Part shown: positions 28,602-37,410 of the stretch, piece after piece
How positions within the stretch are numbered: position 1 is the first letter of the stretch
Layout of the letters: every line of letters starts with the position of its first letter
From: Agrobacterium tumefaciens str. B6
GTDB lineage: Bacteria > Pseudomonadota > Alphaproteobacteria > Rhizobiales > Rhizobiaceae
Direction: 5' to 3'
Assembly (NCBI RefSeq): GCF_001541315.1
Contig: NZ_LMVK01000045.1
Location: 62,001-126,000 of the forward strand
DNA length: 64,000 nucleotides
The notes under the pieces: generated by a model
What the model was told of the DNA's origin: nothing
What the model saw: only the letters and a program-made list of their open reading frames with translations
Databases searched by the model: none
Program-made: the position numbers and the translations under genes

Positions 28602-29230
28602 CCGACTATGACTATATTCGCGACGGCAATGCGATCTATGAGCGCTCCTTCGCCATCATTCGCGAAGAAGCGGATTTGTCCGCCTTTACCGAAGAGCAGG
28701 CGGATATCGCCATTCGCATGATCCACGCCTGCGGGCAGGTGGAGGCGGCCAGCCATTTCCGATTTTCGCCGGATTTTGTTGCCGCTGCACGTGGTGCTCT
28801 ACGAGCCGGCAAGCCCGTTCTCTGTGATGCTGAAATGGTGGCCCACGGCGTGACGCGTGCCCGTCTTCCGGCTGATAATGATGTGATCTGCACCCTTCGC
28901 GATCCGCGCACGCCTGAGATAGCGCAAAAGATCGGTAATACCCGTTCCGCCGCCGCACTCGATCTCTGGGCCGAGAAGCTGGATGGCGCGTTGGTCGCCA
29001 TCGGCAATGCGCCGACGGCCCTGTTTTATCTTCTGGGAATGCTGGAAAAAGGCGCGCCGCGCCCCGCCGCCATCATCGGCATGCCCGTTGGTTTTGTCGG
29101 TGCGGCGGAATCGAAAGACGCGCTGGAGGCAAGTTCGCTCGGCATCCCCTATGCCATCGTCAAGGGACGCATGGGTGGCTCGGCGATGACGGCTGCCGCC
29201 ATCAACGCGGTTGCGAGGGCTGGCCTGTGA
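28598..29230 (+). CDS. cobH: Precorrin-8X methylmutase CobH
   Basis: 210 residues, the family length. The N-terminus DYIRDGNAIYERSFAIIREEADL and the catalytic-histidine segment MIHACGQVEAASHF are diagnostic. It moves a methyl group from C11 to C12 of precorrin-8X to form hydrogenobyrinic acid. ATGA overlap with cobG and GTGA overlap with cobI show strong translational coupling. Confidence 0.97.
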   Translation: MTDYDYIRDGNAIYERSFAIIREEADLSAFTEEQADIAIRMIHACGQVEAASHFRFSPDFVAAARGALRAGKPVLCDAEMVAHGVTRARLPADNDVICTLRDPRTPEIAQKIGNTRSAAALDLWAEKLDGALVAIGNAPTALFYLLGMLEKGAPRPAAIIGMPVGFVGAAESKDALEASSLGIPYAIVKGRMGGSAMTAAAINAVARAGL

Positions 29231-29994
29231 GCGCGGCTCTTTTTGAAAACCCCAGGGGTAAACTCGTTGGCGTCGGCACCGGCCCCGGTGATCCCGAACT
29301 TCTGACGCTGAAAGCCGTTCGTGCCATCGAAAATGCCGATGTGCTCGCCTTCTTCTGCAAAAAGGGTGGCAGCGGTAACGGTCGTGGCATTGTCGAAGCC
29401 TTCATTCGCCCCGGTACGCTGGAAATGCCGCTGGTCTATCCGGTAACCGTCGAAAGCGACAAAAACGGCAGCGATTATCGCGATGCGATCGCCGCCTTTT
29501 TCGATCAGTCGGCGAAGGATATTGCCGTGCATATCGAGGCCGGGCGCAATGTTGCCGTGCTGTCGGAAGGCGATCCGCTGTTTTACGGTTCTTATATGCA
29601 CCTTCATTTGCGGCTTGCTCCGTCCTACCCGGCGGAGGTCGTTGCGGGTATCACGGCAATGTCCGGCTGCTGGTCCATGGCCGGTCTGCCGCTGGTGCAG
29701 GGCGATGATATTTTGAGCGTCCTTCCCGGCACGCTTAGCGAAGATGTTCTGACGGAACGTTTGTCCGGCACGGACGGTGCGGTGATCATGAAGGTGGGGC
29801 GCAACCTGCCAAAGATTCGCCGGGCGCTGGAAAAGGCCGGTAAGCTTGAAGAAGCGCTTTATGTCGAGCGCGGCACGATGGCCAACAGCCATGCGGTGCG
29901 GCTCATCGAACGTGATGCATCGCCTGCGCCCTATTTTTCACTGGTTCTGGTGCCGGGCTGGAAAACGAGGCCCTCTGCAGGTGAAAAGCCATGA
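29227..29994 (+). CDS. cobI: Precorrin-2 C20-methyltransferase CobI
   Basis: 255 residues, a tetrapyrrole (corrin/porphyrin) SAM methyltransferase. GVGTGPGDPELLTLKAVRAI near residue 16 and VLSEGDPLFYGSYMHL near 113 match CobI/CbiL. The start is GTG overlapping the cobH stop. It methylates precorrin-2 at C20 to give precorrin-3A, the substrate of CobG. Confidence 0.96.
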   Translation: MSAALFENPRGKLVGVGTGPGDPELLTLKAVRAIENADVLAFFCKKGGSGNGRGIVEAFIRPGTLEMPLVYPVTVESDKNGSDYRDAIAAFFDQSAKDIAVHIEAGRNVAVLSEGDPLFYGSYMHLHLRLAPSYPAEVVAGITAMSGCWSMAGLPLVQGDDILSVLPGTLSEDVLTERLSGTDGAVIMKVGRNLPKIRRALEKAGKLEEALYVERGTMANSHAVRLIERDASPAPYFSLVLVPGWKTRPSAGEKP

Positions 29995-30752
29995 CCGGCA
30001 GGCTCGTCGTTGTCGGCCTCGGCCCGGGTAGTGCGGCGCAGGTGACGCCGGAGGCGCTTGCCGCTGTCGATGCCTCGGAGGATTTCTTCGGTTATATTCC
30101 CTATCTCGATCGCCTTTCGCTTGGGCCGCACCAGCGTCGCCATGCGTCCGACAATCGCGAGGAGATTTCCCGCGCCGAGCAGGCTTTGCGGCTTGCGGCT
30201 TCCGGCGGCAAGGTCTGCGTGGTGTCCGGCGGTGATCCCGGCGTTTTCGCCATGGCGGCGGCAGTTTGCGAGGCGATCGAAAGCGGTCCTTCCGAGTGGC
30301 GCGAGATCGATTTTTCCGTCGTGCCCGGCGTGACCGCCATGCTGGCGGTCGCTGCGAGGGCCGGCGCGCCGCTTGGCCATGATTTCTGCGCCATTTCGCT
30401 GTCGGACAATCTGAAGCCCTGGAGCATCATTGAAAAACGGCTGATTGCGGCGGCGGATGCAGGGTTTGTCATGGCTTTCTACAATCCCGTCAGCAAGGCG
30501 CGTCCGCACCAGCTCGGTACCGCTTTTGATCTGTTGCGGGCGCATTTGCCCGGTTCTGTGCCGGTGATCTTCGGTCGGGCAGCAGGCCGGGCGGATGAGC
30601 GTATCCGGGTGATACCTCTTTCGGAAGCCTCGAGCGACATGGCTGACATGGCCACCTGCATCATCGTCGGTTCGGTTGAAACCCGTCTGATTGAACGATC
30701 CGGCAAAGAACCGCTGGTTTATTCGCCGCGTTTTTCGAGAAGAGAGAGCTGA
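29991..30752 (+). CDS. cobJ: Precorrin-3B C17-methyltransferase CobJ
   Basis: 253 residues, a tetrapyrrole methyltransferase. VVGLGPGSAAQVTPEAL begins the fold; GYIPYLDRL, VSGGDPGVFAMAAAV and FYNPVSKARPHQL are CobJ/CbiH signatures. It methylates C17 and contracts the ring. It starts on the cobI stop (ATGA). Its last 34 bases overlap the end of cobK on the opposite strand, so the run of + genes is interrupted physically, though not by any non-coding DNA. Confidence 0.96.
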   Translation: MTGRLVVVGLGPGSAAQVTPEALAAVDASEDFFGYIPYLDRLSLGPHQRRHASDNREEISRAEQALRLAASGGKVCVVSGGDPGVFAMAAAVCEAIESGPSEWREIDFSVVPGVTAMLAVAARAGAPLGHDFCAISLSDNLKPWSIIEKRLIAAADAGFVMAFYNPVSKARPHQLGTAFDLLRAHLPGSVPVIFGRAAGRADERIRVIPLSEASSDMADMATCIIVGSVETRLIERSGKEPLVYSPRFSRRES

Positions 30753-31501
30753 TGTTGGATGGCGGTGAGCGCAGCTGCAATATCCGGCACCGTCACATCA
30801 TTCATGGACGCGTCGTTTCGCTTTCGCGGCCGCTCGATCATGATGACCGGCAGGCGGAGCCGTCTTGCGGCCTCGATCTTTCCATAGCTGGCGCTGCCAC
30901 CGGAATTTTTCGAGACCAATGTCTCGATGCGGTTTTCTTCCAGCATGCGGATTTCATCATCCAGCGCAAAAGGACCACGCGCGGTGATGTAGCGCGCATG
31001 CGGCAGTTTCAGTGGCGGCTCCACGGGGTCAACGCTGCGGATGAGATAGCTGTGCTGGGGCGCGGCTTCGAAAGGAAGCAGCTCCTGCCGTCCCAAAGCC
31101 AGAAACACGCGCCGGCCTTCGCTGCCGAGCGCAATAACAGCCTGCTCGACGCTGTCGACACCATGCCATGTGTCATCCGGCTGGCACTGCCAGGCGGAAC
31201 GCGAAAGCGCCACAAGCGGGACCTTGGCAAGCCGCGCCGCCTCAACGGCATTGGTGGAAATCTTCGCCGCATAGGGATGCGTGGCGTCCACCAGAATATC
31301 GAAACCCCCGGTGCGAATGAAATCCGCAAGACCTACGGCACCGCCAAAACCGCCACTGCGCATCGGCACCGGCTGTTCGACCGGCGAGAGTGTGCGACCG
31401 GCCATGGAAAGCAGAATTCGGTAGCCGGAGTCTTCTGCCAGCCTGCCGGCCAGAATGCGGGCATCCGCCGTGCCGCCAAGGATGAGTATGGAGCGTGTCA
31501 T
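30719..31501 (-). CDS. cobK: Precorrin-6A reductase CobK, antisense within the cob operon
   Basis: 260 residues from the ATG at 31501. ILILGGTADARILAGRL is the N-terminal nucleotide-binding motif, with VDATHPYA near residue 76 and TARGPF near 190, all CobK/CbiJ hallmarks. It reduces the macrocycle of precorrin-6A with NADPH. The gene points against cobJ and cobL: it overlaps cobJ by 34 bases at its 3' end and shares start-codon bases with cobL at its 5' end. Its promoter and ribosome site must therefore lie inside cobL. The open frame extends further upstream but that region reads as cobL antisense. Confidence 0.94.
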   Translation of the reverse strand: MTRSILILGGTADARILAGRLAEDSGYRILLSMAGRTLSPVEQPVPMRSGGFGGAVGLADFIRTGGFDILVDATHPYAAKISTNAVEAARLAKVPLVALSRSAWQCQPDDTWHGVDSVEQAVIALGSEGRRVFLALGRQELLPFEAAPQHSYLIRSVDPVEPPLKLPHARYITARGPFALDDEIRMLEENRIETLVSKNSGGSASYGKIEAARRLRLPVIMIERPRKRNDASMNDVTVPDIAAALTAIQHQLSLLEKRGE

Positions 31502-32759
31502 GACGTCTGAATATTCCGGAACGGGCGATGCTTCCACAGAAAAGAAAGAGAAGCCGTGGCTTTCCATCGTCGGCATTGGTGAGGATGGGCTCGCGGGGCT
31601 GGGCCGGAACGCGATCCAGGCGATAGAGGCGGCCGAGATCGTTTTCGGCGGTAAACGCCATCTGGAACTGGCGGCTGCGGCTGTTCGTGGTGAAGCACGG
31701 CGCTGGCCGGTGCCGTTCGACACGGATATGAGTGATGTCGTGGCGCTGCGTGGCAAGCGGGTTTGTGTGCTCGCCTCCGGCGATCCGTTCTTTTATGGCG
31801 TCGGCGTCACGCTTCTGCGGCATGTCGAGGCGGATGAGACGGTTTGTCATCCCTCGCCTTCCGCCTTTTCCCTGGCGGCGGCGCGGCTTGGCTGGGGGCT
31901 GCAATCGGTCGAATGCGTTTCGCTACACGGCCGTTCCATCGATCTCTTGCGGCCGTATCTCCATGCCGGTGCGCGCATCATTGCGCTTACCTCGGATGCT
32001 CACGCCCCGGCTTTGATTGCGGAATTGTTGTCCGATTTGGATTTCGGTCAGTCGGAATTCGTTTTGCTCGAAGCCCTAGGCGGAGAGCGGGAAAAGCAGC
32101 GGCAGGTCAGGGCGGCTGATTTCGCCTTTGAAGACATCGACCCGCTGAATGTGGTGGCGATTGATGTCGTCGCGGCTGAGGGTGCCCGTATCCTGCCTTT
32201 TGCACAGGGACTGGATGACAGCCTGTTCGAACATGACGGGCAGATCACCAAACGCGAAATCCGCGCCGTGACACTTTCCTCTCTCGCGCCACGGCGGGGC
32301 GAATTGTTGTGGGATATCGGTGCCGGTTCGGGTTCGATCGGTATCGAATGGATGCTGTCGCATCCCTCGCTTCGTGCGATCGCCATAGAGCAGCATCCGG
32401 AAAGGGCGGAGCGTATCGCCCGCAATGCCGAAGCTTTCGGTGTACCGGGGCTTGAGGTCATGATCGGCGCGGCCCCCGCAGCTTTTGAAGGCTTGCCTCA
32501 GCCGGATGTGATTTTCATTGGCGGCGGCGGTAGTGAAACGGGCGTGCTGGAGGGGGCCATGGAGGCCCTGAAACCGGGTGGGCGGCTGGTCGCCAATGCG
32601 GTGACGCTGGAAATGGAGGCGGTACTGCTTGCCGCCCATGCGCGGCTTGGCGGTTCGATGATCCGTCTGGATGTATCGCGGGTGGTGGCTGTCGGCTCCA
32701 TGTCGGGCTGGCGTCCGGCAATGCCGGTGACGCAGTGGAGCTGGGTCAAGCCATGGTGA
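31500..32759 (+). CDS. cobL: Precorrin-6Y C5,15-methyltransferase (decarboxylating) CobL
   Basis: 419 residues, a fusion of CbiE-like (N-terminal) and CbiT-like (C-terminal) methyltransferases. The N-terminal domain starts WLSIVGIGEDGLAGLG near residue 20 with SGDPFFYGVG near 98; the C-terminal Rossmann SAM site is DIGAGSGSIGIEW near 275. It methylates C5 and C15 and decarboxylates the acetate side chain. The ATG at 31500 overlaps the divergent cobK start. No independent non-coding promoter region exists upstream. Confidence 0.95.
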   Translation: MTSEYSGTGDASTEKKEKPWLSIVGIGEDGLAGLGRNAIQAIEAAEIVFGGKRHLELAAAAVRGEARRWPVPFDTDMSDVVALRGKRVCVLASGDPFFYGVGVTLLRHVEADETVCHPSPSAFSLAAARLGWGLQSVECVSLHGRSIDLLRPYLHAGARIIALTSDAHAPALIAELLSDLDFGQSEFVLLEALGGEREKQRQVRAADFAFEDIDPLNVVAIDVVAAEGARILPFAQGLDDSLFEHDGQITKREIRAVTLSSLAPRRGELLWDIGAGSGSIGIEWMLSHPSLRAIAIEQHPERAERIARNAEAFGVPGLEVMIGAAPAAFEGLPQPDVIFIGGGGSETGVLEGAMEALKPGGRLVANAVTLEMEAVLLAAHARLGGSMIRLDVSRVVAVGSMSGWRPAMPVTQWSWVKPW

Positions 32760-33172
32760 CAGTGGCTGGCATAGGCTGTCGCAAGGGCACGGGTCCGGAT
32801 GCTGTCATGGCCGCCGTGCGTGCTGCGGAGCATGCTTTTGGCATGACCGCAGAATGCCTGGCGACTGCGCCGCTCAAAGCCGGTGAAGCCGGTCTTACGG
32901 CAGCGGCAAAAAGCCTGTCGCTGTCGCTGGAAATCGTATCGCAGGAGCGGCTCGATGCGGTCGCTTCGAAAACAATGACATTTTCACAGGCAAGCCTTGA
33001 TCATGCCTGCTCGCCAAGTGTCAGCGAAGCGGCGGCGCTTGCCGCCGCCGGAGAGAATGCAAGGCTGGTCGCGCCGCGTCTTGTGGTTGGCGATGTGACG
33101 GTAGCCATCGCAACGACTGACGATGCCCCACGTGATAGCGGCTGTGCCATCGAACATGGAGAACAACAATGA
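32753..33172 (+). CDS. cobE: CobE/CbiG C-terminal-type cobalamin biosynthesis protein
   Basis: 139 residues from the ATG at 32753 (a GTG at 32735 adds six). [11 protein letters not shown] at the start and the [10 protein letters not shown] motif near residue 90 match CobE and the C-terminal domain of CbiG. CbiG opens the lactone in the anaerobic pathway; the role of CobE in the aerobic route is not well established, and ring handling around CobM is plausible. It overlaps cobL by seven bases and cobM by four (ATGA). Confidence 0.88.
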   Translation: MVTVAGIGCRKGTGPDAVMAAVRAAEHAFGMTAECLATAPLKAGEAGLTAAAKSLSLSLEIVSQERLDAVASKTMTFSQASLDHACSPSVSEAAALAAAGENARLVAPRLVVGDVTVAIATTDDAPRDSGCAIEHGEQQ

Positions 33173-33942
33173 CGGTTCATTTCATCGGCGCCGGTCCGGG
33201 TGCCGCCGATCTCATTACGGTGCGCGGGCGCGATCTTATCACCGCCTGCCCGGTGTGCCTTTATGCGGGTTCACTGGTTCCGAAGGCGCTCATCGATTAT
33301 TGCCCGCCGGGTGCACGCATTGTCGATACGGCAGCGCTTTCGCTTGACGAGATCGAGGCGGAGTTTGTGGCTGCAGCAGAGGCCGGCAAGGATGTGGCGC
33401 GGTTGCATTCCGGCGACCTTTCCGTCTGGAGCGCCATGGGTGAACAGATTCGCCGACTGGAGCGGCTGGGTCTCGATTATACCGTCACGCCCGGCGTGCC
33501 CTCCTTTGCCGCTGCAGCCGCCACTTTGCAGCGGGAACTGACGGTGCCGGAAGTGGCGCAGAGCCTTGTACTGACCCGCATTTCCGGTCGAGCATCGAAG
33601 ATGCCTGACGGTGAGACGCTGAAGGCTTTCGGTGCGACGGGTACGACGCTCGCCATTCATCTCGCCATTCATGCCATCGGCGAGGTGGTGGAAGAACTGG
33701 CGCCACTTTACGGCTCCGATTGCCCGGTTGCCATCGTGGTTCGCGCCTCCTGGCCGGATGAGCGGGTTATCAGGGGAACGCTGTTCGACATTGAAGGAAA
33801 GCTCGCAGCCGAACCGGTGGAGCGGACGGCCCTGATCTTCGTCGGACGTGGACTTGCCTCGACGGATTTTCGTGAAAGCGCGCTTTATAGCACCGACTAT
33901 GTCCGGCGGTGCCGATCTCCGAAAGAAGATGCGACGGGCTGA
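33169..33942 (+). CDS. cobM: Precorrin-4 C11-methyltransferase CobM
   Basis: 257 residues, tetrapyrrole methyltransferase. [16 protein letters not shown] begins the fold, [15 protein letters not shown] and [15 protein letters not shown] are CobM/CbiF signatures, and [10 protein letters not shown] follows. It methylates C11 to give precorrin-5. Its last 46 bases overlap the end of cbiD, which encodes the presumed next methyltransferase on the opposite strand. Confidence 0.96.
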   Translation: MTVHFIGAGPGAADLITVRGRDLITACPVCLYAGSLVPKALIDYCPPGARIVDTAALSLDEIEAEFVAAAEAGKDVARLHSGDLSVWSAMGEQIRRLERLGLDYTVTPGVPSFAAAAATLQRELTVPEVAQSLVLTRISGRASKMPDGETLKAFGATGTTLAIHLAIHAIGEVVEELAPLYGSDCPVAIVVRASWPDERVIRGTLFDIEGKLAAEPVERTALIFVGRGLASTDFRESALYSTDYVRRCRSPKEDATG

Positions 33943-35063
33943 TGCGACGGCGTGGAGGCGGTGCGCCCCTTGAGCGTGCCCTGACGATCGAACCCCAGAA
34001 TATCAAGCGCAATGGCGGGCGTCTTCAGCGCTGTCGCTGCGGTCACCCAGGCTTTTTCCGCCACGACCGCACCGAGGTCTATCCCCGCGCGTTCGGCCAG
34101 CTCAAAGGCGTGCGCCACCATGTTGGCCTGACGGATGGCAATGGCGAGGCTTCCGTCTCCTCCGGCTTCCGTCGCCAATCCCGCCAGCGCATCAAGATCG
34201 GCCAGTCCCTTCTTGGAGTGCACGTCGAGCATTCCCTGCGCGAGCTTGGTCATCTTGGCGACGCCGCCGGCAATTGTCACCCGCTCGACCGGATGACTGC
34301 GCAGGTATTTCAGCATGCCGCCGATGAAATCGCCCATGTCGATCAGCGCGGTTTCCGGCAGATCGTAAAGCGCCTGCCCGGCTTTTTCGGAGGTGTTGCC
34401 GGTGGCGCCCAGCACATGGGCGCAGCCGGTCGCGCGCGCCACATCAATGCCACGCCAGATGGAGTGGATCCAGGCGGAGCAGGAAAAGGGAATAACGACG
34501 CCTGTTGTGCCGAGGATGGAAATGCCGCCAACAATGCCGAGCCTGCCGTTCAGGGTTTTCTCCGCCAGTTTCTCGCCGTCGCGGACGGAAATCTCGACTT
34601 CGAAATCGGCACTTTCTCCAGCCACCTCTCGAATCGCTGTTTCGATCAGCTTGCGCGGTACGGGGTTGATGGCGGGTTCCCCCGGCGGCAGGGGCAGGCC
34701 CGGCCGTGTGATGGTGCCTACGCCCTTGCCGGCCTTGAAGGTGATGCCGCTTCCCGTTTGACCTCGTCGCACCGTGCTTTCGATCAGCGCACCATGGGTT
34801 ACGTCGGGATCGTCACCCGCATCCTTGACGACACCGGCGCGGGCGAAGTTTTCACCCTTTTCCTCGGTGGCGAGGGAAAATGCAGGCCTCGCGCCGCTTG
34901 GAAGTTCGACCTCCACAGGGTAAGGAAATTCGCCGGTCAAAAGGGCAGCGCAGGCCGCCTTCGTGGCGGCCGCCGCGCAGGTGCCCGTGGTCCAGCCGCG
35001 GCGAAGGGTCTTTCCATCTGTTTCCATATGAATTTCTATAGCCGGGACGGCTTTTTCCGTCAT
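33897..35063 (-). CDS. cbiD: CbiD, C1-methyltransferase of corrin ring synthesis
   Basis: 388 residues from the ATG at 35063. [18 protein letters not shown] near the N-terminus, [17 protein letters not shown]-like [11 protein letters not shown] and [10 protein letters not shown] are CbiD signatures. CbiD performs the C1 methylation of (cobalt-)precorrin-5 in the anaerobic route; in P. denitrificans the aerobic equivalent is the unrelated CobF. No CobF is present in the window, so CbiD probably fills that step here. The start is uncertain (35114, 35063 or 35027). It lies antisense between cobM and cobA, overlapping cobM by 46 bases. Confidence 0.93.
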   Translation of the reverse strand: MTEKAVPAIEIHMETDGKTLRRGWTTGTCAAAATKAACAALLTGEFPYPVEVELPSGARPAFSLATEEKGENFARAGVVKDAGDDPDVTHGALIESTVRRGQTGSGITFKAGKGVGTITRPGLPLPPGEPAINPVPRKLIETAIREVAGESADFEVEISVRDGEKLAEKTLNGRLGIVGGISILGTTGVVIPFSCSAWIHSIWRGIDVARATGCAHVLGATGNTSEKAGQALYDLPETALIDMGDFIGGMLKYLRSHPVERVTIAGGVAKMTKLAQGMLDVHSKKGLADLDALAGLATEAGGDGSLAIAIRQANMVAHAFELAERAGIDLGAVVAEKAWVTAATALKTPAIALDILGFDRQGTLKGRTASTPSHQPVASSFGDRHRRT

Positions 35064-35085
35064 CGTTAAAAAGCAGCCAAGAAGA

Positions 35086-35874
35086 ATGTCGATACCGCAG
35101 ATTTTGAACAGCATTGCCGCAAAAGGTCCGGTCTTCCAGGCCGGTCACGTCTGGCTCGCGGGCGCAGGGCCGGGCGATGTGCGTTATCTGACGCTGGAAG
35201 TGGCGCTCGCGCTGTCTCAGGCCGACGTCATCGTGCGCGATGCTTTGGTGAGCGACGATGTCGTCGCTTTGGGTCCGCAGGCAGAGATTGTTTTTGCCGG
35301 TAAAAGGGGCGGCAAGCCTTCCGCAACGCAGGATGACATTACCGCTTCGCTGATCGATTTCGCCGGCCAAGGCAAAAAGGTGCTGCGGCTGAAGGGCGGT
35401 GATCCCTTTATTTTCGGGCGTGGCGGTGAAGAGGCGGAGGCGCTTGTCCATGCCGGCATTCCGTTTCGCATATTGCCTGGCATGACATCGTCGTTCACAG
35501 CGCTTGCTTCAGCCCGTATTCCCGCCACCATGCGCGGCATCAGCCGTGCCGTAACTCTTGCCACGGGCCACGCAGCGGGCACGGAAGAGGATCTTGACTG
35601 GCTGGCGCTGGCGAAAACACGGGAACCCATCGTCGTTTACATGGGGCTGAAGAATATCGGCACGATCGCCGGTCTTCTGATGCAGGGCGGCCGTTCCGGC
35701 GAAACGCCCGTCGCCGTCATCATGTCGGCAACGACTGCGCAGGAGCGGATTTTCATCGGTACGCTGGAAAGCATAGCTGACGATGCAATCAGGGAGAATT
35801 TCGAAGCGCCGGCTTTGATCGTTATCGGCGAGATTGTTTCGATGCGGGCGCGTCTTGGAGTCTCCGGCTCATGA
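35086..35874 (+). CDS. cobA: Uroporphyrinogen-III C-methyltransferase CobA
   Basis: 262 residues, the SUMT family. VWLAGAGPGDVRYLTLEVA begins the SAM fold, KRGGKPSATQ near residue 74, RLKGGDPFIFGRGGEEAEAL near 100 and GMTSSFTALASARIP near 128 are diagnostic. It adds methyl groups at C2 and C7 of uroporphyrinogen III to make precorrin-2, the first committed step of cobalamin (and siroheme) synthesis. It diverges from cbiD with about 22 bases between starts and overlaps cobB by four bases. Confidence 0.96.
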   Translation: MSIPQILNSIAAKGPVFQAGHVWLAGAGPGDVRYLTLEVALALSQADVIVRDALVSDDVVALGPQAEIVFAGKRGGKPSATQDDITASLIDFAGQGKKVLRLKGGDPFIFGRGGEEAEALVHAGIPFRILPGMTSSFTALASARIPATMRGISRAVTLATGHAAGTEEDLDWLALAKTREPIVVYMGLKNIGTIAGLLMQGGRSGETPVAVIMSATTAQERIFIGTLESIADDAIRENFEAPALIVIGEIVSMRARLGVSGS

Positions 35875-37187
35875 CGGCGCGGGCGATCATCATCGGTGCA
35901 CCACGCTCCGGCTCCGGCAAGACCAGCGTGACCATCGGCCTGCTCCGGGCCTTTGCCCGACGCGGTATCAAGGTGCGCGGTATCAAGACGGGGCCGGATT
36001 ACATCGATCCCGGTTTCCACACCTTCGCCACCGGCACACCGGGTCTTAATCTGGATAGCTGGGCCATGCGGCCAGACTTGCTGCGACATCTGTTTTCGCA
36101 ACAGACCGATGGTGCGGAGCTTGTTCTTATCGAAAGCGCCATGGGCCTGTTCGACGGCATTCCGGTTGCGGAAAATCGCACGGGTTCGGCGGCGGATCTG
36201 GCGCGGCTGTTCGGCATTCCCGTGCTGCTCGTGCTGGATGTGTCCGGTCAGTCGCAGACGGCCGCTGCCGTCGCCCACGGTTTTGCTCACTACGATCCGG
36301 CCGTTACCATGGCGGCGGTTGTGTTGAACCGGGCGGGCAGCGAAAGACATCGGACGCTGTGCACGGAAGCGATCGAAAAAATCGGCCTTCCCGTTGCCGG
36401 CTGCGTGCTGCGTGATCCTTCGCTCATCCTGCCCGAAAGGCATCTGGGGCTGGTGCAGGCCAGCGAACATCCGGAGATCGATGCACATATAGAACGACTG
36501 GCCGATGCGATGGAAAAATCCATCGATCTCGATGCCTTGCTTTCACTCGCCGCGCCGGTGGACGTGCCTTCAGGCTCGGTGGATGCGGCAATCGCACCGC
36601 CCGGTCAGCGTATCGCGCTGGCGGAGGATGCGGCGTTCACCTTCCTTTACCCGCATCTTAGGAAGCATTGGCAGGCGGCCGGGGCCGAGATCGTGCCGTT
36701 CTCACCGCTCGCGGATGAGGCGCCCGACGACAGCTGTGATATCTGCTGGCTACCCGGCGGATATCCCGAGCTTTTCGCCGGGAAGCTTGCGGATGCGGCT
36801 GGTTTCAAGGCAGGTATTGCCCGCTTTGCCGCGACAAAGCCTGTGCACGGCGAGTGCGGCGGTTACATGGTGCTCGGCGAGGCGTTGGAAGATGTGGATG
36901 GGGTGACCCACGCAATGACCGGGCTTCTGTCGCATGCCACCAGCTTTGCGACGCGCAAGATGAATCTAGGCTACCGGCAGGCAACAATTGCGGCAAGCGG
37001 CCCGCTCGGCACGGCGGGGGATGTTCTGCGCGGCCATGAATTCCATTATGCGCGGGTTACTGATGCCGGCAGCGATGAGCCCTTCGCCCAGATTGCTGAC
37101 GGGCAGGGTCGTCCGCTGGGGCCATCGGGCGGCAGGAGAGGATTTGTCTCAGGCACCTTTTTCCATGCCATCGCCAGAGGCGGTTGA
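35871..37187 (+). CDS. cobB: Cobyrinic/hydrogenobyrinic acid a,c-diamide synthase CobB
   Basis: 438 residues. The ATPase domain begins IIIGAPRSGSGKTSVTIGL; KTGPDYIDPGFH is typical of CobB/CbiA; the C-terminal glutamine amidotransferase domain has its cysteine in HGECGGYMVLG near residue 330 and the ending GTFFHAI. It amidates the a and c carboxylates, giving the substrate of the CobN chelatase. It is the last gene of the cobalamin locus. The 223 bases after its stop are non-coding up to the cytochrome gene. Confidence 0.96.
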   Translation: MTARAIIIGAPRSGSGKTSVTIGLLRAFARRGIKVRGIKTGPDYIDPGFHTFATGTPGLNLDSWAMRPDLLRHLFSQQTDGAELVLIESAMGLFDGIPVAENRTGSAADLARLFGIPVLLVLDVSGQSQTAAAVAHGFAHYDPAVTMAAVVLNRAGSERHRTLCTEAIEKIGLPVAGCVLRDPSLILPERHLGLVQASEHPEIDAHIERLADAMEKSIDLDALLSLAAPVDVPSGSVDAAIAPPGQRIALAEDAAFTFLYPHLRKHWQAAGAEIVPFSPLADEAPDDSCDICWLPGGYPELFAGKLADAAGFKAGIARFAATKPVHGECGGYMVLGEALEDVDGVTHAMTGLLSHATSFATRKMNLGYRQATIAASGPLGTAGDVLRGHEFHYARVTDAGSDEPFAQIADGQGRPLGPSGGRRGFVSGTFFHAIARGG

Positions 37188-37410
37188 CCGTTAACGGCTT
37201 TGGTCCGTGGGACCTGCGGCAAAGTGGAGCAAGCTGCGAAAGTTTGTAGGCTTGGATAACGGGAAAGTGCTATAGATCATTTTATAGGGCATGGAAGAGC
37301 GGAGTTGTCTGCCGTGATCCATGTTCGGTGAAGCGCAGCCGGACCGAAAGCCGCTTCATATTTCCTGGTCCGAACCTGCCCTCGCGCATTCATATCGAGC
37401 GTGCCTACCG

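Noticed and set aside
37250..37280. Promoter-like TTGGAT and TATAGA before the peroxidase gene
   Set aside because: The spacer is only about 13 bases, too short for a sigma-70 type promoter.
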